Positions 1-7,639 of a DNA stretch of 64,000 bases are shown here, piece after piece; the first letter of the stretch is position 1, and every line of letters starts with the position of its first letter. The DNA is taken from assembly GCA_902779355.1 (NCBI GenBank), contig CACZBF010000006.1, forward strand, positions 1-64,000, read 5' to 3'. The notes beneath the pieces are model-generated. The model searched no databases. It saw only the letters and a program-made list of their open reading frames with translations, and was not told where the DNA came from. Both the position numbers and the translations under genes were made by a program. Origin of the DNA: an uncultured Lachnospiraceae bacterium (lineage in GTDB: Bacteria > Bacillota > Clostridia > Lachnospirales > Lachnospiraceae).

Positions 1-142
1 AACCATTTCCTTCCTGACCTATATAGGAGTGCACTTCCTGCATTTTTCCTTCATCATTTTTCAGTATAATGTTCATGAGCGTCAGCCCATCCCCGATATC
101 ATACAGGTCTACACGCCGCTGAGATGCTTTATACTTTATCAT
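1..142 (-). CDS. partial small ORF downstream of transposase (3' end outside window)
   Basis: An open frame of 47 codons enters the window from the left edge and starts at the ATG whose complement is at 140-142, overlapping the stop of the preceding small gene as ATGA. That overlap implies translational coupling. The visible N-terminus begins MIKYKASQRRVDLYDIGDG and is hydrophilic with no signal peptide. I do not recognise the family. It is the third gene of a minus-strand series starting with the IS transposase, so it may be an IS passenger gene or part of a larger mobile element cut by the window edge. That it is real rests on the coupling and the open frame only. Confidence 0.5.
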   Translation of the reverse strand, partial: MIKYKASQRRVDLYDIGDGLTLMNIILKNDEGKMQEVHSYIGQEGNG

Positions 143-375
143 TCTGCTTCGGCCTCCCCTTTGATGAATGCCATGATCTCCGCGTAAGAACGATCACTTT
201 TTATGACCGCTTCCATCAGTTCTTCCTTCCGCATCTCGTTGCGAAGTTTGATCAAATCAGCTAACGTTTCTTTCTCTGCTTCATACTTCGCTTTTGCCTT
301 CTCCAGAGCTGCCTTCTGCTGTTCGATCTTTGTATCCAAAGTGTCTGTGTTGACTTTGCGTCTTCCGCGTGCCAT
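139..375 (-). CDS. 78-aa coiled-coil protein co-transcribed with the IS transposase
   Basis: This 78-residue protein has a basic start (MARGRRK) and then one long heptad-rich helix, roughly residues 12-50, dense in Lys, Glu, Ala and Leu, with an acidic tail. It resembles the small coiled-coil proteins (DUF4315-like) found in conjugative and transposable elements of Clostridia, but this is a resemblance only. The ribosome binding site (GGAGGGAG) overlaps the transposase stop codon at 389-391, so the gene is read from the transposase message. Its own stop overlaps the next start. A nucleic-acid-binding or target-selection helper role is possible; nothing proves it. Confidence 0.7.
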   Translation of the reverse strand: MARGRRKVNTDTLDTKIEQQKAALEKAKAKYEAEKETLADLIKLRNEMRKEELMEAVIKSDRSYAEIMAFIKGEAEAE

Positions 376-388
376 CGTGTTCTCCCTC

Positions 389-2110
389 CTATATCCTAAC
401 TTTCATCACCTTCGGATTCAGCTCATCGCTGATCTCTCTGGCTTTCCTTTTCACGTAATTCGCATCGATCCCAAACGCTTTCAATATCGTTTTCTGCGTG
501 GCTGTGACAGCATGGTCCAGCCGGTAAACCCCGTCTGCCTGTCGAATCAACTCTATCTTCTCAAGTTCCCGTATCGATGCCGGCACATTCATGTAGTTCG
601 GCTTTTCAAGAAGTTCTTCTTCCTCATCTTTCAGTTTTGTATACATTCGGTTTCGGATGATCAGTGCTACAAACGCGATCAGCATCTTTCCTTCAAGAGA
701 TTCACCTGTATATACCCTCCGACTCCGGTTCCCAAGGAAACTCTTGTCTGCCTTGAACAACTTTTCTGAAGCATCCCTGCTCTTATAGAGATCAAGAGCT
801 TCCTTCGCCGTCATTTCACCCGAAGTTATAATGCAGAAGTATCCGCACATCTTAAGTTCTTCTTCTATGACAGAGGTCTTCTCTATCCCACAGACAAAAC
901 ACTGGTCTTCTTTTCCTTCGTGATAATACTCAAGGCTGAAGTACTTCTCATAACTCTTATCAATGATGACCGGTTGCCCTTCCTGCTTTTTCAGGTATGC
1001 CGCGATCCGGTCGATCTTTGATTCCAGATCTTCACGCTCCGAAGCGGCTTTGCCGTAACTGTAATAAATGTGCAGGTACCGGTCTCTTTCATCAGAATAG
1101 AAGACCTTTGTCTTTACGGTCGTACCGTTCACCTGATACCTGCGGATCGTATACTGCCTTTTTTCTTCGAAAGTTCCCTGGACTTCCCTGATCTTATCGT
1201 TCACAAAGGACTTCATTCCCTTGACCATGATCACGAAATCATAGCCCAGATGATCCATGTACCGGATGTTCTCTCTGGAAAAATATCCCCTGTCCAGAAT
1301 AAAACCGGCATTCTTATATCCATACGCAGAAGCTTTGTTCAGCATCAGCTGCAGCTGGGATATATCAACAATGCTGCCAGGGTAGGTCTCATAGAACAGC
1401 GGCTCCCGGTTGTTACAATCATACGCGATGGAATAGTTGAAGATCGGTAGTCCCTTATCTTCCTTGGCATGCCCGAATTCAACGAACTCAATGTCGCCAG
1501 CCTGGCAGTTTTTATTGGTAGAATCATAAGAAATGTATATCTTATCCTGCTTTTTTTTAACCGCGTTCCATTCATTCTGAAAAGATACACTGTCTTCTAC
1601 AAAGATCTGGCTGATGAAAGTCGATACAGTAGAATCACTGTAGATCTTATACTCCGGTGTGAAAAGCGGATGGTTATAGGCGTAATCCGGATAGTACTGA
1701 CCGGCATTATTCTCTGTAGTGAGATAGTAGGACGCCAGATCAAGAAAGAGGCCTGTGCCGCGGTCGTCACCATAAAGATCACTGATGATCCTGTCTATCA
1801 GACTCTCCCTCATCAGCTTTTCGATCACGATCCATGTCCCTATACGCAGGCAGCTACTCCGTGCATCCCGGCCCTGATCTTCTGGAAGTTCGGCATCCGG
1901 AAAGTACGTCAGAAAGTTGGGGTTCGGATACATCATCCCCGGATCGTCTTCACATTTCTTTCCGATCGTTGTGCGCTTGGGAATGTTGTATTTTTTTTCT
2001 GGTTTATAGATCCTGTCGTATTCGTAGTTGATGTAGACGACACCCTTGATTGTTCGTTCATAAATTTTCCCCTTGACCTCGGGGATTTTTACCTTGAAAT
2101 CATAGTACAT
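389..2110 (-). CDS. IS1634-like / IS4-superfamily DDE transposase
   Basis: Cut-and-paste transposase of 573 residues, a normal length for the group. The DDE triad is visible: Asp196 in YISYDST, Asp273 in FILDRGYF, and Glu449 inside the IS4 signature Y-x2-R-x3-E-x6-K (Tyr442, Arg445, Glu449, Lys456). A long insertion (about residues 300-430) between the second Asp and the Glu is typical of IS4-type enzymes. The frame is intact, so the protein is probably active. The start ATG at 2108-2110 sits about 45 bp downstream of a good promoter at 2157-2185. Two small genes follow it with overlapping signals. Confidence 0.9.
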   Translation of the reverse strand: MYYDFKVKIPEVKGKIYERTIKGVVYINYEYDRIYKPEKKYNIPKRTTIGKKCEDDPGMMYPNPNFLTYFPDAELPEDQGRDARSSCLRIGTWIVIEKLMRESLIDRIISDLYGDDRGTGLFLDLASYYLTTENNAGQYYPDYAYNHPLFTPEYKIYSDSTVSTFISQIFVEDSVSFQNEWNAVKKKQDKIYISYDSTNKNCQAGDIEFVEFGHAKEDKGLPIFNYSIAYDCNNREPLFYETYPGSIVDISQLQLMLNKASAYGYKNAGFILDRGYFSRENIRYMDHLGYDFVIMVKGMKSFVNDKIREVQGTFEEKRQYTIRRYQVNGTTVKTKVFYSDERDRYLHIYYSYGKAASEREDLESKIDRIAAYLKKQEGQPVIIDKSYEKYFSLEYYHEGKEDQCFVCGIEKTSVIEEELKMCGYFCIITSGEMTAKEALDLYKSRDASEKLFKADKSFLGNRSRRVYTGESLEGKMLIAFVALIIRNRMYTKLKDEEEELLEKPNYMNVPASIRELEKIELIRQADGVYRLDHAVTATQKTILKAFGIDANYVKRKAREISDELNPKVMKVRI

Positions 2111-2156
2111 TGGACTCGTTTATCCCTCAAAATAAAGTATGTATACCAACTCAATA

Positions 2157-2185
2157 ATTATACTAAAGATAGCCCGGAAAATCAA
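2157..2185 (-). promoter_or_regulatory. sigma-A type promoter of the IS transposase
   Basis: Read on the minus strand, a TTGATT -35 box (2180-2185) and a perfect TATAAT -10 box (2157-2162) are separated by exactly 17 bp and point at the transposase start at 2110. The -35 box lies in the loop of the adjacent hairpin. Confidence 0.75.
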
Positions 2186-2210
2186 TAGAAATGTTGAATT
2201 TCCGGGCTAT
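2169..2210. terminator. hairpin at the IS end, terminator for incoming transcription
   Basis: A perfect 12-bp stem (2169-2180 pairing with 2199-2210) encloses an 18-nt loop. The stem is G+C-rich at its core. It stands between the end of the SIR2-STAND gene (2267) and the transposase promoter, so it could stop read-through from that gene and shield the transposase. There is no long U-tract on either side, so termination strength is uncertain. Confidence 0.6.
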
Positions 2211-2266
2211 TTAAAGCCTTTTATTCATTTGAGTGTTAACTCTCACCGGAAGTTAAGGATTACATT

Positions 2267-4657
2267 TTACCCAAAGGCCTTACTATTCTTTATATCATAA
2301 AGTTTATTCTTACAATTAAGTAATTCACGTCGCATCTTTGCAGGAATATACTCATCTCTGCTTAATATATCCTTTAACTGTTCCAATGAACTATCAACGT
2401 ATGAACGTAAATACTGATCATAACTAAATCTCTCATAATATCGTATAGTGTTTTTGGCATAAACTAACACATGGTAGTTTATTCTAACATCCTGATTTAT
2501 ACAGTATTCTAGAGTACTAAACGATTTATGCATTGTTTCCTTTAGTATTCGCATATCATTATCATCTGAAGCCTGTGCTTCAATATTCATCTCAAAAAGT
2601 ATTACAGCATGAGTATTTGCTATAGTAAACACCTTCTTCTCACTCTCTGTATATGCTTGATCTATTTCACTCCAAGCTAAATCGTATCTTTTCTTTCTCA
2701 ATAAAAAGATAGCATATTGATGCTTCACAAATGGAGATCTATTGATCAATAATATTTTTTCATAAAAAGCTTGTCCTTCTTTAACATTAAAAATCTTTGA
2801 AGTTATATCCGCATCATATGCCTTACGCTTGAACACATCATATCTATATATAATATGCGGATTGACATTATCCCAAAACTGATTCAACATCTTTTTCATC
2901 GTTATACTATCAATAAGTTTCAACGATTTTTCGGCAAACAATTTACTTCTCATAACCAAATAATCTTGATTACCGTAATCCTCTATGTCTTCATCCGCTT
3001 GAACTATTATTTTATTCATCTTTTTTAATGCATATAGAATATCCTCATAACTATCTATTTCCTCATTAAAATAGAACATAAGCATATCCATTGAACACGG
3101 AATCCCACAATAACTTGTATAATTAATCAACGTAAATAATTCCAATAAATTAAGATTTAATTTTTCATCTTCAAAAGACCTTAAATCATTAATGTAACCG
3201 CTTATTCTATCGTTAATCAATGTACTCGTTGAAGCATAGAAAACAATTTCTAGAAGAGAAATATTATCATTATTTGTTAGTAATTGTATTGCTTCATTAC
3301 TTGGTCGGTTCATTGACTTACAAATCATCTGCACATCTTCAAGTTCCAAATTACTTATATCAATTATTTCATGCAGGTCAATATTAAACGAGCGCTTTAT
3401 ATAATCAAAATTAAGTGCTCTTTCCGCAACAATAAGCTTTACTCTTGGTAATTCTCTTAAAACCTTAAATGCATCCATATTATTATATAAATTATCAATA
3501 AATATATATACTTGATTTCTTTCGTTTTTTATGGATGTCTTTAATCGTTCAGCTTCCTGTTTTGTTATACTACTAAACCAAAACTTTTTACCTGTAATTT
3601 CATTTGAGAACGCAAGTTGTAGTAACAAAGTAGACTTACCGCATCCTGGAATGCCTGTTATTAACACAGTATCATTAGCAATAACTTTGTTTATTGCTTC
3701 ACCATAGTAAGATATCCTATTCACATTATTAGATAATATATCAGAAATCTGAGGCTCTGCACCCGCAAAGAAATCAACAACTGGTCTTCTAACGCTAATC
3801 TTTTCTATTTTTTCAGTTACAAAATTTTTAGGAAATAAATCTCCATATCTAACCCTAGAATCCTTTATTCCATCATTTGAAAATGAGAGATTATGAAGAT
3901 ACTCTATAAGTTCCATTGTATCTGCTTCTATAATGTTAAATCCTTGTTCTTCAAAATCTTCTATATATTCTTTATTTTCTTCAGTTGGATATACTACAAT
4001 CCATTTAGCTGTTTTATTTTTTGCAAAATCTTCACTATTAATAATAATATCTAAAGTATTATTATCTAATAAGCTAATTCCCCAAAATATTGTTGGCGCA
4101 ACCGATAGTTTATACGATACGGTTTCAAATAATTTCTTTTCCCTCAAAAAAAGATCCGTCAATTCTTTCTCTGTAAATGATAATTTATCCTGCATTGGAT
4201 ATGTCACAGAACCATGAATTTTGTAAAGATTCACTGCATTTACTTGCTCAAGAGTTCCATATATTTTTGAATCTATTAAACTTATTCGAGATGTATTTTC
4301 GTCATATATACGCTCAATCAAATTATCTATATTAAGTGAAATAATGTTTTTTATTGGCAAATCTGTTATATAACGATATCTTGGATCATACTCCTTAACC
4401 GTATATTTTTCTTTAAGTAATCTAGTAAGAGCATTCTCATTTTCTCTCTTTATTTTTTTACAAGTATTACTCAAAGTGAAATTCCTGCTCTTATCTAAGC
4501 TAAATAACTCTATAAGCTGCTCATTTATTTCCTTGCCAAGAGGTAATGATTTTTCCTCTGCATTATATGCATACACAGAAAAACCCGCGCCAAGATATAA
4601 ATTCATTCCACTATTCTTTACTAACTGCTGAAATAAAGCTTCTTTATCAAATCTCAT
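2267..4657 (-). CDS. SIR2-STAND NTPase, Avs5-like antiphage protein
   Basis: Protein of 796 residues with two recognisable parts. The N-terminal SIR2-like domain has the NAD-binding GAGFS loop (residues 23-27), the SLNID motif with the catalytic-type Asn109, and His148 in KIHGS, so NAD+ hydrolysis is likely. A P-loop NTPase follows, with Walker A GIPGCGKST at 335-343 and Walker B IFID near 385-388, then a helical C-terminus that should sense the trigger. This SIR2-plus-STAND order is that of Avs5 defence proteins, which deplete NAD+ on detecting phage. The gene is clearly more A+T-rich than its neighbours, a sign of transfer. The start is supported by AAGGAG upstream of ATG. It may have lost its promoter or partner gene to the IS21 insertion upstream. 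Confidence 0.8.
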   Translation of the reverse strand: MRFDKEALFQQLVKNSGMNLYLGAGFSVYAYNAEEKSLPLGKEINEQLIELFSLDKSRNFTLSNTCKKIKRENENALTRLLKEKYTVKEYDPRYRYITDLPIKNIISLNIDNLIERIYDENTSRISLIDSKIYGTLEQVNAVNLYKIHGSVTYPMQDKLSFTEKELTDLFLREKKLFETVSYKLSVAPTIFWGISLLDNNTLDIIINSEDFAKNKTAKWIVVYPTEENKEYIEDFEEQGFNIIEADTMELIEYLHNLSFSNDGIKDSRVRYGDLFPKNFVTEKIEKISVRRPVVDFFAGAEPQISDILSNNVNRISYYGEAINKVIANDTVLITGIPGCGKSTLLLQLAFSNEITGKKFWFSSITKQEAERLKTSIKNERNQVYIFIDNLYNNMDAFKVLRELPRVKLIVAERALNFDYIKRSFNIDLHEIIDISNLELEDVQMICKSMNRPSNEAIQLLTNNDNISLLEIVFYASTSTLINDRISGYINDLRSFEDEKLNLNLLELFTLINYTSYCGIPCSMDMLMFYFNEEIDSYEDILYALKKMNKIIVQADEDIEDYGNQDYLVMRSKLFAEKSLKLIDSITMKKMLNQFWDNVNPHIIYRYDVFKRKAYDADITSKIFNVKEGQAFYEKILLINRSPFVKHQYAIFLLRKKRYDLAWSEIDQAYTESEKKVFTIANTHAVILFEMNIEAQASDDNDMRILKETMHKSFSTLEYCINQDVRINYHVLVYAKNTIRYYERFSYDQYLRSYVDSSLEQLKDILSRDEYIPAKMRRELLNCKNKLYDIKNSKAFG

Positions 4658-4718
4658 TATCGTTTTCTCCTTATTAATACTTCAGTATAAATCTATATAA
4701 TGCATTCATCTTCAATTT

Positions 4719-4853
4719 CTATTCCTCTTCGTTCTCAATATTTGATGCCTTTGCACTATACACAAAATCATTTACATCAATTTCAAAGCGTTCCAAAAGT
4801 TCCTTTACAATATACACAATAAAAGATGCTGAAAAACCACTGCTTTGATAAAT
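4719..4853 (-). pseudogene. 3' remnant of the gene upstream of the SIR2-STAND gene, cut by IS21
   Basis: About 42 in-frame codons ending at a TAG (4719-4721) read as a plausible C-terminus (...SSGFSASFIVYIVKELLERF...), rich in hydrophobic residues and ending in an acidic tail. The frame runs straight into the IS21 terminal sequence at 4854, so the 5' part is gone. It is the promoter-proximal neighbour of the SIR2-STAND gene on the same strand and shares its A+T-rich composition. The family is not recognised. Confidence 0.6.
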
Positions 4854-4966
4854 GTCAGTTCCCTGTAAGCGGCAAGTACTTTTCCATAAATTTCGGCAGA
4901 TAATTTTCCATAATCCGCGGCATTTAAGATTCCATAATCCGCGGCATTTTATTTTCCATACCTGCC
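4854..4966. repeat. IS21 terminal repeats, TTCCATA motif every 24 bp
   Basis: The motif TTCCATA recurs at 4882, 4906, 4930 and 4954, spaced by exactly 24 bp. The two central copies share the 15-mer TTCCATAATCCGCGG, and a fifth degenerate copy starts near 4859. IS21-family ends carry such multiple transposase-binding repeats, and the outermost bases here are TG (TGTCAG), as expected for IS21. No matching array is found on the far side of the transposase cluster (7100-7380), so only one end remains. Confidence 0.8.
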
Positions 4967-4967
4967 A

Positions 4968-5603
4968 TTATGCCGTTTCTTCTAAAAATGATTTTCTGTT
5001 TTCGAGCCTGCAGCTCTTCCCGTTCATCGGGATCTTGTCGCATTGATATGCGAGTCTGTCAAGTATCGCGGTCGCAAGCGCCGCGTCCCCAAGGAATTTT
5101 GTCCATTCTTCGAATCCCTTGTTTATTGTTATGATGATCGCTGTCCGTTCCTGCAGTTCGGATATCAGCTGGAAGAACATGTTTCCTTCCGTTGCGTTTA
5201 TCGGAAGATATCCCACTTCATCTATAATCAGAAGGTTTGATGCCCTTATCCTTCGCATCTTTACACCGGCGTGTCGGTCGATCTCTTCGGTCCTGAGCGT
5301 TTTTATAAGGGACTGCATGGTCGTATAACTGACCTTATAACCTTCTTCGCAGGCCTGATATCCAAGACCGATAGCCAGATGTGTTTTCCCAACTCCCGGA
5401 GGTCCGGACAGTATCAAGTTGTATATCCCGTCTATCCACGCAAGTTCTGACAGTTGTTTAAACTGTTTCTTGCTGATGGCCTTACAGAAACTCAAGTCAA
5501 AGTCCTTGAGGTATTTCGGGTATGGGAAGCCGGCTTCCTTTATGCGTTTTTCCCTTGCCTTGTCCTGGCGGCACTCTTTCGCCCACTTCCTATGCTTGTA
5601 CTC
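4968..5603 (-). pseudogene. istB: IS21 IstB helper ATPase, 5'-truncated
   Basis: IstB is the AAA+ ATPase (DnaC-like) that helps the IS21 transposase choose targets. The Walker A motif GPPGVGKTH, Walker B LLIIDEVGY and the conserved C-terminal region are present. Upstream of any good start the frame continues as ...REKRIKEAGFPYPKYLKDFD..., typical IstB sequence, back to the TGA stop of the neighbouring IS1182-like transposase (5604-5606). About 35-40 N-terminal residues and the whole of istA are missing. The open frame from a TTG near 5495 could give at most a 175-residue fragment. Not expected to work. Confidence 0.8.
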
Positions 5604-7058
5604 TCACGCCGCATCCTCAAATTCGATCATATAGGTCTTTCCATAGTCTTCTGGTGAATCCACCAAATAAAGTATAAAAAAAGATCCCATATCTGCCCTG
5701 AAGACATTCGCCGCCAACACCGATAGTGCGATTGAGGTCAGGGTGGTCGTATCAAGCTTCGTCATGATAAGACCTGCTCCAAAGCTATGTTTGTCTCTGC
5801 TGAAAAAACGTTCCACCTCAATCCTGTCTGTGTTGTCCTGGTACTCCGCTTTTGACGGCTTCGTTTTCTTTTCGTCTTTCTTTGGCCTTCCGAGCTTCGG
5901 TCCGGACATCTGTATCCCATGTTTTTTGCAGAATTCCCGATTATCTCTCGTACGATAGATCTGATCCACAAGAACCCTTCCGGGATAATGACCTGTTCTT
6001 TCTTTGTATCGTTCTAATGCATCCTGTAGTTCGGCTCCCTCGTTGTAGGATTCAAACGATATCTTTTCCAGTCTTGCGCTTCCGTTCTCATCCAGGCTTA
6101 CATCATACTTTGCCCCGAACGTTGTGGGCGCTTTCACTTTTCCTCTCACAATCGGTCTGATGAAAGGCTGGTTGATGCTTACAATTCTGTTCTCGACACG
6201 TTTTACCTTATTGTCGAACATGTACTTTTGCTGACGGTAAAGCTCTATGATCACGAGATAGTTGTTGATATATTTTTCCGGCAGTGCATATCCTGCCTCC
6301 ATGTATTTCTCAAGATATCCAAGATCACGCTTCACATACCCAAGCATCTTTCTGACTGTTGCGCGTATCTTCTTTTCCGGACGTTTCTTCATCTTTGCAA
6401 GCGCCAGATAATCCTTCCTTGCCACTTCCCGATATGTCCGGGGTTTCTTCCACGGATGATACAGCTTGTGGAGGACGTCAATCATCTTTTCCAGTTTTTC
6501 CCTTCCCTCGTTCAACAAGGAGAAATCCTGCGGATATCTGATATTGGAAGGGGAGCAGGTGGCGTCCATGATCATCGTGCCCTTGTTCCCATCTTCGTTT
6601 TCTTCTTTCACTTCCTTTGCGCGATCACTTTCCCTTTCCTCTACGTGCTCCGGAGTCGGTTCTGCCATCTGCAGAAAGTCATCGTTAATCTTGTTAATCT
6701 CTTCTACACTGAGTCTCTTTCTGAAATATACCAGAGCCGGCGCTGTAAACGGCGGCTCTTTGGAAAACGAGGGCATTCCCATGAAGTACTGGAGATACGG
6801 ATTCTCTGTGATTTCCTTGACGAGTTTTCTATCAGACAGCCCCTTCCGTTTCTGTATCAGAAGTGCTCCAAGCACCATCTGGAAAGACTTCGACGGATTC
6901 CCTTTCTTCGAAGGAAACTTCTTCGCGTACTCCACTTCCCACTTACTCCAGTCGATGCTGTCGGCAAGCACCACCCATTCATTCTCCGGATCCAGCTGCA
7001 TGCCGCATGATTGGTTGAAGTCATTAAATGATATCTGAAGGTTTCTGCCTCTGTACAT
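5604..7058 (-). CDS. IS5-family (IS1182-like) DDE transposase
   Basis: Transposase of 484 residues when started at the ATG at 7058, which has GGAG eight bases upstream; a TTG 45 bases further out is less likely. The N-terminal third is the DUF772-type region (MVLGALLIQKRKGLSDR, ENPYLQYFMG). The catalytic parts are visible as IMDATCSPS (first Asp), VLVDQIYRTR (second Asp) and the region around DRIEVERFFSRDK (Glu). The frame is intact. Its TGA stop is directly followed, in the same frame, by truncated IstB codons, so its 3' boundary coincides with the break in the IS21 element. Confidence 0.85.
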   Translation of the reverse strand: MYRGRNLQISFNDFNQSCGMQLDPENEWVVLADSIDWSKWEVEYAKKFPSKKGNPSKSFQMVLGALLIQKRKGLSDRKLVKEITENPYLQYFMGMPSFSKEPPFTAPALVYFRKRLSVEEINKINDDFLQMAEPTPEHVEERESDRAKEVKEENEDGNKGTMIMDATCSPSNIRYPQDFSLLNEGREKLEKMIDVLHKLYHPWKKPRTYREVARKDYLALAKMKKRPEKKIRATVRKMLGYVKRDLGYLEKYMEAGYALPEKYINNYLVIIELYRQQKYMFDNKVKRVENRIVSINQPFIRPIVRGKVKAPTTFGAKYDVSLDENGSARLEKISFESYNEGAELQDALERYKERTGHYPGRVLVDQIYRTRDNREFCKKHGIQMSGPKLGRPKKDEKKTKPSKAEYQDNTDRIEVERFFSRDKHSFGAGLIMTKLDTTTLTSIALSVLAANVFRADMGSFFILYLVDSPEDYGKTYMIEFEDAA

Positions 7059-7254
7059 GTCATTTTCTCCATTTGGTGCAAAGTTATTTGCAGGTTCTTG
7101 CAATTATCTTTGCATCTATGATATCATATACGAGTCGCAAACGCAACAATATCAGCCAGCTCTCATATCGAACATTTGTTTAGCGACCACTAACTATAGA
7201 TCAAATGGAATCATACATATTCTTATGTCTTTCGACTTTTTTGTGATATACCTT

Positions 7255-7485
7255 TTGCATACTGTTCCGGAATAGGGAAGATTACCCCGATGACCAGCTT
7301 TGCGATCACCTTCGGATCCTTGTTGTCATTCTTACTTTGGCTGTTATCATCCAGTTCCTTGGTCTGCTATACCGCTAGGGATTTACCATAACGAGCAGGA
7401 TTCCTTCATCCTCAAGGTATGCTCCAAGGTCAAACCAGTAATGACCGGTCGGTTCTATCCCAACGATAACATCTGACTTGTCTAA
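7255..7485 (-). pseudogene. IS110-family transposase fragment
   Basis: The segment encodes the conserved IS110 stretch IVGIEPTGHYWFDLGAYL...LLVMVNP. After a frameshift and a stop it continues with the equally typical QTKELDDNSQSKNDNKDPKVI region. Both ends of the gene are missing. The upstream end is fused in frame to an epimerase 5' end. Confidence 0.8.
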
Positions 7486-7611
7486 TCCGATCACCGTGCT
7501 GCCCTTGCATTCTTTCAGCATCCGCATAGACAGGTTTGATCCGATAAAACCGGCTACTCCGGTAACCAGGATTGTTTGATTGTTCAGGTCTACCTTGTGT
7601 TTATTACTCAT
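7486..7611 (-). pseudogene. 5' fragment of a nucleotide-sugar epimerase, fused to the IS110 remnant
   Basis: About 42 codons (KVDLNNQTILVTGVAGFIGS...) correspond closely to the start of the UDP-glucuronate 4-epimerase gene at 17976-19085, including the NAD-binding GxxGxxG motif. They then pass directly into IS110 sequence in the same frame, giving a 78-residue chimera (7375-7611). The nucleotide match to the intact gene is clear but imperfect, so this is an old duplication or a remnant of a related allele, not a recent copy. Confidence 0.8.
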
Positions 7612-7639
7612 CGCTGACTATATCCAAACAGCCGATGTT

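Larger units (their letters stand above)
1..2220 (-). mobile_element. IS1634-like (IS4 superfamily) element with two passenger ORFs, left end outside window
   Basis: The transposase gene at 389-2110 is complete and lies directly next to a 12-bp-stem hairpin at 2169-2210 that probably marks the right end of the element. The two small genes downstream of the transposase are coupled to it, so the mobile unit may extend past the left edge. Terminal inverted repeats could not be paired because only one end is in view. The end near 2220 is therefore approximate. Confidence 0.6.

Noticed and set aside
1551-1558. Run of eight T (A on the coding strand) in the IS1634-like transposase as a programmed frameshift site
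   Set aside because: The transposase is complete in one frame across the run, and no second-frame domain exists for a shift to reach.
1469-2188. Plus-strand ORF of 239 codons opposite the IS1634-like transposase
   Set aside because: It overlaps the transposase and its promoter and hairpin; the translation has no domain features.
4854-4966. Regularly spaced repeats as a CRISPR array
   Set aside because: The units are 24 bp apart with repeat and spacer merged, the spacers are not unique, no cas genes are near, and the position matches an IS21 end.
6228-7010. Plus-strand ORF of 260 codons opposite the IS1182-like transposase
   Set aside because: Shadow frame of the transposase, with low-complexity Phe/Leu/Ser content and no recognisable domain.
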